A DNA stretch of 26,763 bases from Elusimicrobiota bacterium. Lineage in GTDB: Bacteria > Elusimicrobiota > Elusimicrobia > Elusimicrobiales > UBA9959. Positions 6,933 through 14,748 of this stretch are shown here, piece after piece (within the stretch, counting starts at the first letter, position 1; each line of letters starts with the position of its first letter). The notes under the pieces are model-generated. The model was given only the letters and a program-made list of their open reading frames with translations, ran no database searches and was not told where the DNA came from. A program made the position numbers and the translations under genes. The stretch covers positions 55,852-82,614 of the forward strand of contig DMXM01000040.1 of assembly GCA_003482905.1 (NCBI GenBank), given 5' to 3'.

Positions 6933-9900
6933 CCATTATAAACAAGAAGATCATCCTTATAGCCGCCTTGCTCCTGCTGGCCGCGGGCGCGGGACAGCTT
7001 TACGCCGCCGACAAAAAGATCTCTCCCCTGTCCGACTCGCTGCGCAAAGTGCGGAAGGTCCCCGCTTTCTCCGCGCGCGAGTCTTTCCGTAATTTTTCGT
7101 CGAAGCAGGGGAAAGGCTGGAAAGTGCGGTACAGCCCGCGGACGGCCCTGCCGGAGGCCCTGACCGGAGGCCGCACGGCCCGCTATGCGGGCTCCCCGGA
7201 AGCCGCCGCTGAGGCGTTCTTCGCGGACAACGCCGGCCTGCTGGGAGTGAACCCGCTCAGCCTGCGCCTGGCGACAAAAAAAGAATTCATGGGCGTCACC
7301 CATCTGCAGTTCCAACAGTATCAGGACGGCCTGCCGGTGGAGTTCTCCTATGCGAGGGTCCATGTGGCCGCCGACGGTTCGGTTTCGGGCTACCAGGGCA
7401 AGTTCGAGCCGGAGATCGCGCTCAATACAGTTCCTGCCGTATCAGAAGAGGCGGCGGCCGCTGCCGCCAGCGCCGACCTGGGGCGCAGATTGGCGGTCTC
7501 CAGGCTGGAGCTGGTGATCTTCCCCGACGAAGTATCCGGGGGTCAAAAGCTGGCCTGGAAGATACGCGGCCGCGGCAACGGCCTCTGGGTCTATTACGTT
7601 GACGCCGCCGACGGTAAGGTGTTGTTCAAGTACGACGCCCTTCACCGGGCCTGCGGCCTGGCCGCGCACGGCTTCTCCTCCGGCACGGTCTATGCCATCT
7701 CCCCGATCCCGACGGACCCCAACAGTGCGTCCCTCGACAGTAATTCCTGGACCCCGGCTGAAAATCTTCCGCTGCAGGACCAATACGTCTGGGTCAGAAG
7801 TTACTCCAGCAACACCGTCACCAACCAGTATGGCGAATACTGCACCGGCACGGCCGGCAAGGCCTTTTCGTCGCTTAAAGGCCCTTATTTCTCGGTTACT
7901 AACTTCAGGGGAGAGAGCGCCCGCTGGAGTAACGCGGTCCTGGAAACGGAAACGGTAACCCCGGAGACCCGGGTGGAAAGCCAGCACCCCTACCCCAATT
8001 CCCTGGATTACACCTACCCGGTCGAGATACCTGACACCTGGACCGCCCAGAACAAGACCTTCGCCATGGCCCTGCCGCATTTTGCCTCGTTCCAGGTCGG
8101 AGAACTGGATATCTACGGCTCTATGAACGACGGGGATCAACTTTATGTGAACGGCGGCGGCGGTACCGCGGGGGCCTATACCGGTCTGCGCAGGAACGCT
8201 TTTTACGGCGCCTCCGTCGAGAGCCCCTCCTATGATATCCGTCTTAAAACCGACGCCAGCGGCACAAGCAGCGGGTTTGTTATCAACAACACCAAGTTGC
8301 TGCTGCTGCCGACCACCTACCATGAACTGGACAACGACAACGGCTCGGTCCTTTGGGAGTCCGGGCAGGCCGGAGTGTATATGGATGCGGGTATCCCCGG
8401 GGTCTATAATACCCGCTCGGAGGCGAACGCTTTCTATCATCTCAATAAAGTGCGCCGCTACTTCGACGCGATAAACCTGGACCCTAACACCCTGCTTCCC
8501 GCCGCCGACCTCTCCAAACGCGTGGCGGTAATGGTGCACGCGCATGGAGACGCTGACATGATGGGGGCCAGCTGCGGCACCGGCTGCGGAGGCATGCTTA
8601 ACGCCTACTACGACCTGGAGAACGACAATATCCTGCTGGGAGACGGGCCGATGGACTGGTACGGCAACTACCGCTCATTCGCGCTGGACGGCACCATCGT
8701 GCGCCACGAGTATATCCACCTGGTAATAAACAGGATCTACCCGATAATAAATTTCGGCGAATTCGGGGCAATCAGCGAGGCGCTGGCCGACTATTTTTCC
8801 CTGGCCTCCTTCTGGAGCGAGGGCAAAACCATCAGCACGCTGGGGAATTTCATAGGCGCCGGGGAGGCCAGCGCCCGCGACATTTCCGGCGCCGCTCCCA
8901 CGGGGTTCCGCAAGATGCCCGACGACTGGTGGGGGGAAGTGCACGAGGACAGCCTGCCGCTGTCCCAGGCGCTCTATTCCCTGCAGCCCGGCAAGACCCG
9001 CACCCTTGGCACCTTCGACACCGGGACCTACGCCGGCCAGCGCAAGGCCGACGTGCTGGCGTACGCCGCGCTCTTCTACTTCCCGGACAACTTCGCCAAT
9101 TTTCTGGACGCGATGGTGGACGCATGCAGCCAGTTTAATGCCCGCTGGCCCGGAAGCTGCGACAGCGCGAACATTAAGAACGCCTTCGCCGACCACGGCA
9201 TAGGTTCCGCCGCCGGCGGCGACGCCTACGAGGTGGGTACTTCCTCCATGTGCGACAGCAATAACGGCCCGGAATGCGCCGCGGAGACCGCCGACAAGAC
9301 TTCCATTTCCGCCACCATTTACCCGCTGGGCGACGTCGATTATTATTCCATGCCTCTCGCGGCCGGGAAATTTACCGCCAAGCTCACCCTGCCCGCAGGC
9401 AGCCAGGACGGCACCTATAACGCCTACGCGCTGTTCTTCTTTGACGCTGACCGCAACTACGTGGGAGAAGCCACGCCGGAGATCTACAACACCGGCGACG
9501 GCTATTGCCCCGCCAGCGGCGACTGCCTGACGCTCCTGCCCGACATCACGTTCAGCTACGCCGTACCGCGCGCCGGCCGCTATTACCTGGTGGTCTCGGC
9601 CGCGCCCAACGAATATTACGGCAACTCGGAAGCCAACTCGCAAACCCCGTATACCCTGACGCTCACGCGCAACCCGGCCGGCGGCGCCGCGGCGGCAATT
9701 TACGCCGGGCTTTTCGACAACGACCAGATAAGTTTCAGCGTGCCGTATACGGCTTTCGCCATGCTGCGCGCGCCGTCGTCCGCTACGCTGACCGGCGCCG
9801 AACTGGTCTTCGAATACGCCCAGCTGCGGGACCATAATTACGCCCCCATCGACCTTACGCGCACCAATCTGACGGGGGCGCTCATGGCCGACATCCCGTC

Positions 9901-10366
9901 CGCCAGGAACCTTACCACCAGCGCTTCAGGCGTCCCCACCGTTTCAGGGCGCGTGCAGCTGCAGCCCGGCTTCGCCGCGCGGTATCCCGGCGTTGGCACC
10001 GTATACCTGGAGCTCTTCGGCCGCAACCACCTGGGGCAGCGGGTTTCGCTGGGGGTGTCCAACGCCGTCAACCTGACGGCCGAAGGCACGGGGGCCATCG
10101 CTTATAACAACATAATAACCGGCGAAGGCGGCGCGGCAACTATCAAGTATTCTGTGGCGACCGCCGGCACCCTTTCGGTGAAGGTCTACACGCAGAGCGG
10201 CGCGCTGGTGAAAACCGTGTACAGCGGCCCCGTTCCGGCGGGGAAAGGCACGGTGGACTGGGACGGAAAGAACTCCACCGGCGGGAAAGCGGCCAGCGGC
10301 ATTTACTTTGTGAAGACGAAGGGACCGGGCCTGGATAAGATAGTAAAGATAGCGATAGTCAGGTAG
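6929..10366 (+). CDS. Secreted thermolysin-like (M4/M36-type) metalloprotease with sorting-type C-terminal domain
   Basis: The 1145-residue protein has these parts in order. A signal peptide (about 1-27) comes first, then an FTP/PepSY-type propeptide (about 50-237; LQFQQYQDGLPVEFSYARVH and WVYYVDAADGKVLFKYD). A long lead-in follows, then a gluzincin catalytic domain with zinc motif H593-E594-Y-I-H597 and third ligand E617 in ISEALADYF, 20 residues on as in thermolysin. A PPC-like beta domain comes next (about 795-915; DVDYYSMPL...GRYYLVVSA). The FlgD-like C-terminal domain (about 1055-1145) has VKVYTQSGALVKTV, GTVDWDGKNSTGGKAASGIYFVK and a final KIVKIAIVR. FTP and PepSY domains normally inhibit and chaperone the enzyme. 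The C-terminal domain resembles type IX secretion sorting tails. It is coupled to the HEAT gene and followed 3 bases later by a PorV-like gene. M4 versus M36 cannot be settled by eye. Confidence 0.88.
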   Translation: MTIINKKIILIAALLLLAAGAGQLYAADKKISPLSDSLRKVRKVPAFSARESFRNFSSKQGKGWKVRYSPRTALPEALTGGRTARYAGSPEAAAEAFFADNAGLLGVNPLSLRLATKKEFMGVTHLQFQQYQDGLPVEFSYARVHVAADGSVSGYQGKFEPEIALNTVPAVSEEAAAAAASADLGRRLAVSRLELVIFPDEVSGGQKLAWKIRGRGNGLWVYYVDAADGKVLFKYDALHRACGLAAHGFSSGTVYAISPIPTDPNSASLDSNSWTPAENLPLQDQYVWVRSYSSNTVTNQYGEYCTGTAGKAFSSLKGPYFSVTNFRGESARWSNAVLETETVTPETRVESQHPYPNSLDYTYPVEIPDTWTAQNKTFAMALPHFASFQVGELDIYGSMNDGDQLYVNGGGGTAGAYTGLRRNAFYGASVESPSYDIRLKTDASGTSSGFVINNTKLLLLPTTYHELDNDNGSVLWESGQAGVYMDAGIPGVYNTRSEANAFYHLNKVRRYFDAINLDPNTLLPAADLSKRVAVMVHAHGDADMMGASCGTGCGGMLNAYYDLENDNILLGDGPMDWYGNYRSFALDGTIVRHEYIHLVINRIYPIINFGEFGAISEALADYFSLASFWSEGKTISTLGNFIGAGEASARDISGAAPTGFRKMPDDWWGEVHEDSLPLSQALYSLQPGKTRTLGTFDTGTYAGQRKADVLAYAALFYFPDNFANFLDAMVDACSQFNARWPGSCDSANIKNAFADHGIGSAAGGDAYEVGTSSMCDSNNGPECAAETADKTSISATIYPLGDVDYYSMPLAAGKFTAKLTLPAGSQDGTYNAYALFFFDADRNYVGEATPEIYNTGDGYCPASGDCLTLLPDITFSYAVPRAGRYYLVVSAAPNEYYGNSEANSQTPYTLTLTRNPAGGAAAAIYAGLFDNDQISFSVPYTAFAMLRAPSSATLTGAELVFEYAQLRDHNYAPIDLTRTNLTGALMADIPSARNLTTSASGVPTVSGRVQLQPGFAARYPGVGTVYLELFGRNHLGQRVSLGVSNAVNLTAEGTGAIAYNNIITGEGGAATIKYSVATAGTLSVKVYTQSGALVKTVYSGPVPAGKGTVDWDGKNSTGGKAASGIYFVKTKGPGLDKIVKIAIVR

Positions 10367-10369
10367 CCT

Positions 10370-11551
10370 GTGACGCATTTTATGAACGATATTAAGCGTA
10401 CCCTGCGACAAGCCTCCCTGGCGGCGCTGGTCCTGGCCGGCGGCGCGGGCGCGCTTTCAGCCGGCGGGCCGGGCTCGGCCGGCATGCAGGTGCTTAAAAC
10501 CGACATGAGCCCGCGCGCGGCCGGCATGGGCGGGGCCTTCACGGCGGTGGCCGACGATATTTATGCCATAAACTACAACCCGGCGGGGCTGGGACAGCTT
10601 TATGTCCCGGAAGTTTCCGCTATGCACCTTTCAGGCCTTGACGACTCCTCCCTGCAATACGCGGCCGTCGGCATGCCGCTGCCCTTCCTCGGCCTGGCCG
10701 GACTCGAAAAGCCGGGGGCGGGGTTCTCGTTCATGAAGTCCGGCGCCGGCACTTTCGACTACAACTATATAGTTCCGGGCGGGATCCGCGCCGGCGAGGT
10801 CGTCACCACGTCTTACGAAGCGCAGAGCGACTGGGCGCTCGCTTTCGGTTACGGCGAGAAGGTCTATTCGGGCGAGATGGATATTGAAGGTTATAACGCC
10901 AAGATAGAGCAATATCTCGGCATGAACGTTAAATACATCAATTCGACCCTGGTCAGGGATTATTCGGCCTCTTGTTTCGCTTTCGACGCCGGCTGGCTGT
11001 TGTTGGAGCCCAAGCTCGGCATTTCATTGGGAGCCTCCATGGCCAATTACGGGGGCGGCCTGAAGTACGGCAGCGAGGTGACAAAACTGCCGGGCATACT
11101 TCGCCTGGCGGCCTCCTACCAGCGGCCGACCGTCATGGACCAGTCGGTATTGCTGGCCGCGGAAGCGGACTTTTATACCGTGGAAGCGCTGAAGAGCCTC
11201 CGTCTCGGCCTTGAATACCACTTCGAAAAGATCTTTAACCTCCGCCTCGGCTATAAAGGGGCCGAGGATAATAAAGGCATGACAATGGGCCTGGGGGTGC
11301 ATTACCAGGACCTGGCCATTGATTTCGCCATGGGCATGGGCAACGAGGTCTACAACGCCTCACAAGTCGCCGTCACTTACAAATTCAGCGGCATAGCCAT
11401 CAAAGAATACCGCAAGAAGATAAAATACAGGGATCCCGTGCCGGAGCGGGCCGCCCCGGCCCGCGGAAAGCGCCCGGCCGCGCGCGAGCGTAAGCCCGCC
11501 AGGCCCTCCCCCGAAAAGAAAAAAGATTCCGACTTCTTCATGTTGTACTAA
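10370..11551 (+). CDS. PorV/PorQ-family (UPF0164) outer-membrane beta-barrel protein
   Basis: The 393-residue protein has a signal peptide (MNDIKRTLRQASLAALVLAG...LSA). Next comes the family start VLKTDMSPRAAGMGGAFTAVADDI-AINYNPAGLGQL, then alternating amphipathic beta strands ending in YNASQVAVTYKFSG. PorV in Bacteroidota is a FadL-like barrel that shuttles type IX substrates; other family members are generic barrels. A 45-residue lysine/arginine/proline-rich tail (from about KKIKYRDPVPERAAPARGKR) extends beyond the barrel and is unusual. The start is either GTG 10370 (AGG six bases upstream, 3 bases after the protease stop) or ATG 10382. It directly follows a protease carrying a sorting-type C-terminal domain, which supports an export role. 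Confidence 0.83.
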   Translation: MTHFMNDIKRTLRQASLAALVLAGGAGALSAGGPGSAGMQVLKTDMSPRAAGMGGAFTAVADDIYAINYNPAGLGQLYVPEVSAMHLSGLDDSSLQYAAVGMPLPFLGLAGLEKPGAGFSFMKSGAGTFDYNYIVPGGIRAGEVVTTSYEAQSDWALAFGYGEKVYSGEMDIEGYNAKIEQYLGMNVKYINSTLVRDYSASCFAFDAGWLLLEPKLGISLGASMANYGGGLKYGSEVTKLPGILRLAASYQRPTVMDQSVLLAAEADFYTVEALKSLRLGLEYHFEKIFNLRLGYKGAEDNKGMTMGLGVHYQDLAIDFAMGMGNEVYNASQVAVTYKFSGIAIKEYRKKIKYRDPVPERAAPARGKRPAARERKPARPSPEKKKDSDFFMLY

Positions 11552-11574
11552 TGACCGCGCCTTCCAGGCGGCAG

Positions 11575-11608
11575 GACCCGGCCCCGCAATTGCGGGGCCG
11601 GGTCTTTA
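11575..11608 (+). terminator. Rho-independent terminator behind the porV-like gene
   Basis: Bases 11575-11604 form a perfect 30-base palindrome from gacccggccc to gggccgggtc, centred on aatt, followed at once by tttaaatt. It ends the HEAT-protease-barrel unit. It sits directly before the promoter of the next gene, so it insulates the two units. Confidence 0.85.
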
Positions 11609-11610
11609 AA

Positions 11611-11639
11611 TTGACACCCCCGCCTTTTGTTTATAGAAT
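11611..11639 (+). promoter_or_regulatory. Strong sigma70-like promoter for the lipoprotein pair
   Basis: A perfect -35 TTGACA (11611-11616) and a -10 TAGAAT (11634-11639) are separated by 17 bases. The expected start lies near 11646, giving a leader of about 27 bases that contains the strong Shine-Dalgarno aaggagg before ATG 11673. It is the best consensus promoter in the window and suggests high expression. Confidence 0.75.
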
Positions 11640-11672
11640 CAATCTATAGGGTTTCCCAAGGAGGCATTTAAT

Positions 11673-12122
11673 ATGAAAAAACTTATGTTCGTGGCCGCCA
11701 TAGCGGTAATAGCCGCCGGCTGTTCGTCTTCCCCCGACAAAGGCACCGTGGCCAGTTCCGGTGAAATTGAAAGGGAATGGGTTGAGGAAGGCATCACCAA
11801 GAATTACGTTTTCGCCCGCGGCATCGGCGCCGCGGACCAGACGCTGGAGAACAAGACCCAGCGCATGGCCACTTCCCGCAACGCCTCCATCGTTAACGGG
11901 CAGTACAACATGCTCTCCTTCATAAAGGGCGTCAGCCTCGAGGGCGGCATAACCGTGGAGAAGGCCATAGAGACGGACTCCGTCCTTGCCACCAAAATAG
12001 ACGCCGTCATTAAAGGCGCCCAGGTGGTGCGCACGGAGTGGACCGCCGACGACGGCTGCGTAGTGGTGCTGCGCCTGCCCAAAAAAGCCCTTAAAGAAGC
12101 CGGCATCAAGCTGGCCGAGTAA
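11673..12122 (+). CDS. LPP20/FlgP-like lipoprotein
   Basis: The 149-residue protein has a lipoprotein signal MKKLMFVAAIAVIAAGCSSS with lipidated C17. The mature part (YVFARGIGAADQTLENKTQRMA...ATKIDAVIKGAQVVRTEWTADDGCVVVLRL) has the strand-helix-strand pattern of the LPP20 lipoprotein family, which includes Vibrio FlgP. Serine follows the cysteine (no aspartate), so Lol-type sorting to the outer membrane is expected. The start is firm: AGGAGG lies 8 bases upstream and a consensus promoter precedes it. The next gene, 14 bases on, is a larger lipoprotein with a similar fold. The family call is by pattern, not alignment. Confidence 0.75.
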   Translation: MKKLMFVAAIAVIAAGCSSSPDKGTVASSGEIEREWVEEGITKNYVFARGIGAADQTLENKTQRMATSRNASIVNGQYNMLSFIKGVSLEGGITVEKAIETDSVLATKIDAVIKGAQVVRTEWTADDGCVVVLRLPKKALKEAGIKLAE

Positions 12123-12136
12123 AGCGCAACACTTAA

Positions 12137-13192
12137 ATGACACGCCTGACGCGACTGCTTATGGCGGCGGCCCTCTTTGCCGCCGCCGGCTGCGCCGGGG
12201 GCCGCAAAAGCTCCCTGAACCCCGCCTACGAGACGGAAGTGGTGGAAGCCGAAGGCATGGCCCCGGTGGTAGCCGGGGACGCCGAGGGGGCGAAGAAGAC
12301 GGCCCTCCACGACTCTATGCGCAACGCCCTCGGCCTGGTGGTCGGGGTTTACGTGTCGCAGGACGCGCAGGTGTCCAAATCCATCCTTATCGACGAGAAT
12401 ATCACCTCCCAGACCGAAGGTTACATAGAGAAATACGAGACGCTTAAAGAATGGCGCGACGGGGACTTCTATAAGGTGCGCATCCGCGCGCACGTCCGCA
12501 AGGAAGACCTGGCGGCCAAACTGCGCACCCTGGAGACCGAGCCGCAGAAGCTCGGCAATCCGGTCATCGGCTTCGACATAAAGGAAGCCTCGGACTCTAA
12601 ACCGCAGCAGACCGCTTACGCCGAACTGGAACTTAAGACCCGCTTCGCCGACGCCGGTTTCATCACCGGCGAAAAGGACAAAGCCGACATCGTTATACAG
12701 GGGGAGGCCCAGACCGCTCTTAATACCAGGGAAGGATTGGGCGGCTTCGTCTCGTACCGGGCAGGCATTTCCGTCTCGGCGGTCAAGCAGGGGTCGCGGG
12801 AGACGCTCGCCTCTATTCAGGAGTCGGCGGGGGGGATAGACCTCAACGACACCGCCGCCGCGCGGGCTTCCATCATAAACGCCGCCAAGAAAGCGGCGGA
12901 ACCGCTCAAGGAGCGGGTGCTCAAATCCCTGCGGGAGAAGTCCATAGTGAGGCTGAACCTGGCCAATGTTAAGACCATGAACGACCTGAGCGAATTCACC
13001 AAGATCCTGCGCAATATCCCCATGGTCCGGTCTTCCTGGGTACGCGGCTACAGCGCCTCCGTGGCCGTTATCGACGTGGCCATGCACAAGGGCGGGGCGG
13101 CCGATCTTTCCCAGCTGCTGATAAAGAACGGGAAGCGGCCGGTAAAAATAAACCGCACTTCTTCCTACGACCTGGACGCGGAATTGCAGTAA
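12137..13192 (+). CDS. FlgT/LPP20-like lipoprotein, three-domain
   Basis: The 351-residue protein has signal MTRLTRLLMAAALFAAAGCAGG with lipidated C19. The N-terminal domain (about 33-135; GAKKTALHDSMRNALGLVVG, ENITSQTEGYIEKYETLKEW, DFYKVRIRAHVRKEDLA) matches the pattern of the FlgT N-terminal/LPP20 fold. The middle (about 140-250; NPVIGFDIKEA, TRFADAGFITGEKDKADIVIQGEAQT) resembles the CsgG/TolB-like middle domain of FlgT. The C-terminal part (about 265-351) is predicted alpha/beta. FlgT is a periplasmic H-ring component of sodium-driven Vibrio motors. No flagellar genes lie nearby, so the role here is open. It forms a two-gene operon with the preceding lipoprotein. Confidence 0.68.
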   Translation: MTRLTRLLMAAALFAAAGCAGGRKSSLNPAYETEVVEAEGMAPVVAGDAEGAKKTALHDSMRNALGLVVGVYVSQDAQVSKSILIDENITSQTEGYIEKYETLKEWRDGDFYKVRIRAHVRKEDLAAKLRTLETEPQKLGNPVIGFDIKEASDSKPQQTAYAELELKTRFADAGFITGEKDKADIVIQGEAQTALNTREGLGGFVSYRAGISVSAVKQGSRETLASIQESAGGIDLNDTAAARASIINAAKKAAEPLKERVLKSLREKSIVRLNLANVKTMNDLSEFTKILRNIPMVRSSWVRGYSASVAVIDVAMHKGGAADLSQLLIKNGKRPVKINRTSSYDLDAELQ

Positions 13193-13202
13193 CCTCCGCA
13201 TA

Positions 13203-13244
13203 GAAACAAGAAAGGCCGGCTTAACAGCCGGCCTTTCTTGTTTC
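13203..13244. terminator. Bidirectional terminator between convergent genes
   Basis: A perfect 18-base stem (gaaacaagaaaggccggc at 13203-13220 with its complement at 13227-13244) surrounds the loop ttaaca. The GC core ggccggc is flanked by A-rich and T-rich arms, so a T-rich tail follows the core on either strand. It separates the stop of the FlgT-like gene from the stop of the convergent FecR-domain gene. Confidence 0.9.
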
Positions 13245-13253
13245 CGCCAGCGT

Positions 13254-13982
13254 TCAACGCTTGCCCAACTTCTCCTTGCGGCGGTTTTCCAGGTCGGACA
13301 GCGCCTTCTCCTGCCTGCCTATATATTCGTCGATAAAAGTATCGCGCTGCGCGAGGCGCTTGCGCAGGGCCTCCACCCGCCCTTTCAGCCTGGCGTAACG
13401 CCGCTCCTCGGCTTTCATCAGGCGCGACAGCCGGGCCTGCACCGCTACCCCGCCCGCGCCGGCCGATGCTTCTTCGCCGGCCAGCAGCTCTTTTTCCTGC
13501 GCGGCCCCGGAAACGGCCACTTTCCCTTCGAACAGGCCGACCGTGGTGCCGCCGGAGGTGGAGACTATTATCGAGAAGTCGGTGCCGCGCACGGCGCACA
13601 CCGCGGAGGGGGTGCGGACCGAGAACGACGTTGCACGGCTCTTGATCTTCGCCGCCATCCAAAGCGCCTTTCCTTTAAGGAAAGAGAAAGAGAAGAGCCG
13701 TTCCTCCGCCGTAGATCTCAACGCTTCCGCCGCCGTCTCCGACTCCTCCTCCATTTTAATAAAGCTGCCGTCCTTGAACAGGATCTCGCACCAGGCCCGC
13801 GGCCCCGTCTTGAGCCTGTCGCCCTCGGCCACCGGCAGGCCCTTTTTGGCCGCCGCCCAGGCCGCCTGGCCGGCCTTCATTGTCATGACCTCCCCCTTGA
13901 GGTCGTAGACGCAGCCGGTTTCGCCGGCTATCGCCGGCGCGGCGGTCAAACCAAGAAACAAAGACAATACGATAGTTTTCAT
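13254..13982 (-). CDS. Periplasmic FecR-domain protein with C-terminal coiled coil
   Basis: The 242-residue protein starts with a signal peptide (MKTIVLSLFLGLTAAPAIAG). A FecR-type domain follows (about 25-170): V-EGDRLKTGPRAWCEILFKDGSFIKM, then ATSFSVRTPSAVCAVRGTDFSI (118-137), then TTVGLFEGKVAVSG. The last 60 residues are highly charged and helical, probably a coiled coil. Stand-alone FecR-domain proteins without a transmembrane anti-sigma part are common in diderms, and their ligands are mostly unknown. ATG 13982 is chosen because AGGAGGATC lies just upstream; an in-frame ATG 36 bases earlier lacks this. It is divergent from the gene at 14057 with a short shared promoter region. No sigma factor gene is adjacent, so classic FecI/FecR signalling is not supported. 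Confidence 0.82.
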   Translation of the reverse strand: MKTIVLSLFLGLTAAPAIAGETGCVYDLKGEVMTMKAGQAAWAAAKKGLPVAEGDRLKTGPRAWCEILFKDGSFIKMEEESETAAEALRSTAEERLFSFSFLKGKALWMAAKIKSRATSFSVRTPSAVCAVRGTDFSIIVSTSGGTTVGLFEGKVAVSGAAQEKELLAGEEASAGAGGVAVQARLSRLMKAEERRYARLKGRVEALRKRLAQRDTFIDEYIGRQEKALSDLENRRKEKLGKR

Positions 13983-14005
13983 TGATCCTCCTGCAAGTCC
14001 GCAAC

Positions 14006-14053
14006 TTGTCCCGTACATAAATATACAATATAAGCTAAATATTATAAAATCAA
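14006..14053. promoter_or_regulatory. Overlapping divergent promoters
   Basis: Rightward, TTGTCC (14006-14011) and TATAAG (14029-14034) have 17-base spacing. Leftward, TTGATT (complement of 14048-14053) and TATTGT (complement of 14025-14030) also have 17-base spacing. The two -10 boxes overlap, so polymerase binding would be mutually exclusive. The region is sharply A/T-rich compared with its surroundings. This is consensus reading only. Confidence 0.4.
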
Positions 14054-14056
14054 GAT

Positions 14057-14737
14057 ATGAATTTTTTCCGTCTGCGCGTCATAAACACGCTGCTTTTTTT
14101 CCTTACGGGGGCGCTTATAGGTTTTATCCTTAAAGAGCGTTTTTATCCGGCCCGGCCCGCCGGCTACCCGGAGCGCTACCAGCCCGGCTACACCTCGCGG
14201 CCGCTCCCGGACCAGCCGGCCCCGCAGATAGAGACTACGGTGGAAACGGAGGAGGCGGAAGAACCCGAGCCGGCGGCCGAGGCGGCCCCGGCGGAGAAGC
14301 GGGAGTCCGCGGCGCGGGAACCTGAGGCGGCGGAGGACGATTCCGCCGCTACGGTCATAGAGGCCTCTCCGCGGGAACCCGCGGCGGCGGCCCCAAGAAG
14401 CCCGGTGCTGCGCGGCGCGCAGGACGAGTTCTTCAAGCGGCCAGCCGCTTACGCGGGGCGCGAGCTGGAGGCGGAGCTGCAGATGATAACCGCAAAGCGC
14501 TCCCCCCGCGGCTGGCGCCTTAATTTCGTCTATACGGCCCCGGACAAGAAGATGGATTACCTCTACGTGGACGACGAGGAAATACTCGGCGAGGCTCCGG
14601 ACCTGCGCATAGGCTATGTTTACCGGATCCGCTTCGTCTGCTCCAAGGGTGAAACCGCGGCGGGCAATTCGCTTTCGCTGCTGGTTTACACCGGCAAAAA
14701 GGCCGCCTGGGCCACCGGGCTGAGCGCCATCGAGTGA
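14057..14737 (+). CDS. Membrane-anchored protein with disordered linker, unknown function
   Basis: I do not recognise this 226-residue protein. It has one N-terminal membrane anchor (NTLLFFLTGALIGFILKERF, about 10-29). A long Pro/Glu/Ala-rich, probably disordered linker spans about 30-120. A compact C-terminal domain (about 125-226) has beta-rich segments RELEAELQMITAK, WRLNFVYTAPDKKMDYLYVD, GYVYRIRFVCSKG and NSLSLLVYTGKKA. The strand pattern is compatible with an OB-like or small beta-barrel fold, which is speculative. The N-in topology would put the C-terminal domain in the periplasm. No Shine-Dalgarno sequence is visible. Its stop overlaps a possible GTG start of the lipid kinase, so the two are probably co-expressed. 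Confidence 0.7.
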   Translation: MNFFRLRVINTLLFFLTGALIGFILKERFYPARPAGYPERYQPGYTSRPLPDQPAPQIETTVETEEAEEPEPAAEAAPAEKRESAAREPEAAEDDSAATVIEASPREPAAAAPRSPVLRGAQDEFFKRPAAYAGRELEAELQMITAKRSPRGWRLNFVYTAPDKKMDYLYVDDEEILGEAPDLRIGYVYRIRFVCSKGETAAGNSLSLLVYTGKKAAWATGLSAIE

Positions 14738-14748
14738 ACGCCGCCGCA

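Noticed and set aside
8675..9835. A 386-codon minus-strand frame inside the protease gene.
   Set aside because: It is a shadow of the protease, which shows zinc ligands and domain structure in its own frame.
13254..13982. FecR-type anti-sigma regulator.
   Set aside because: No adjacent ECF sigma gene and no transmembrane helix apart from the signal peptide; only the FecR-like periplasmic domain is supported.
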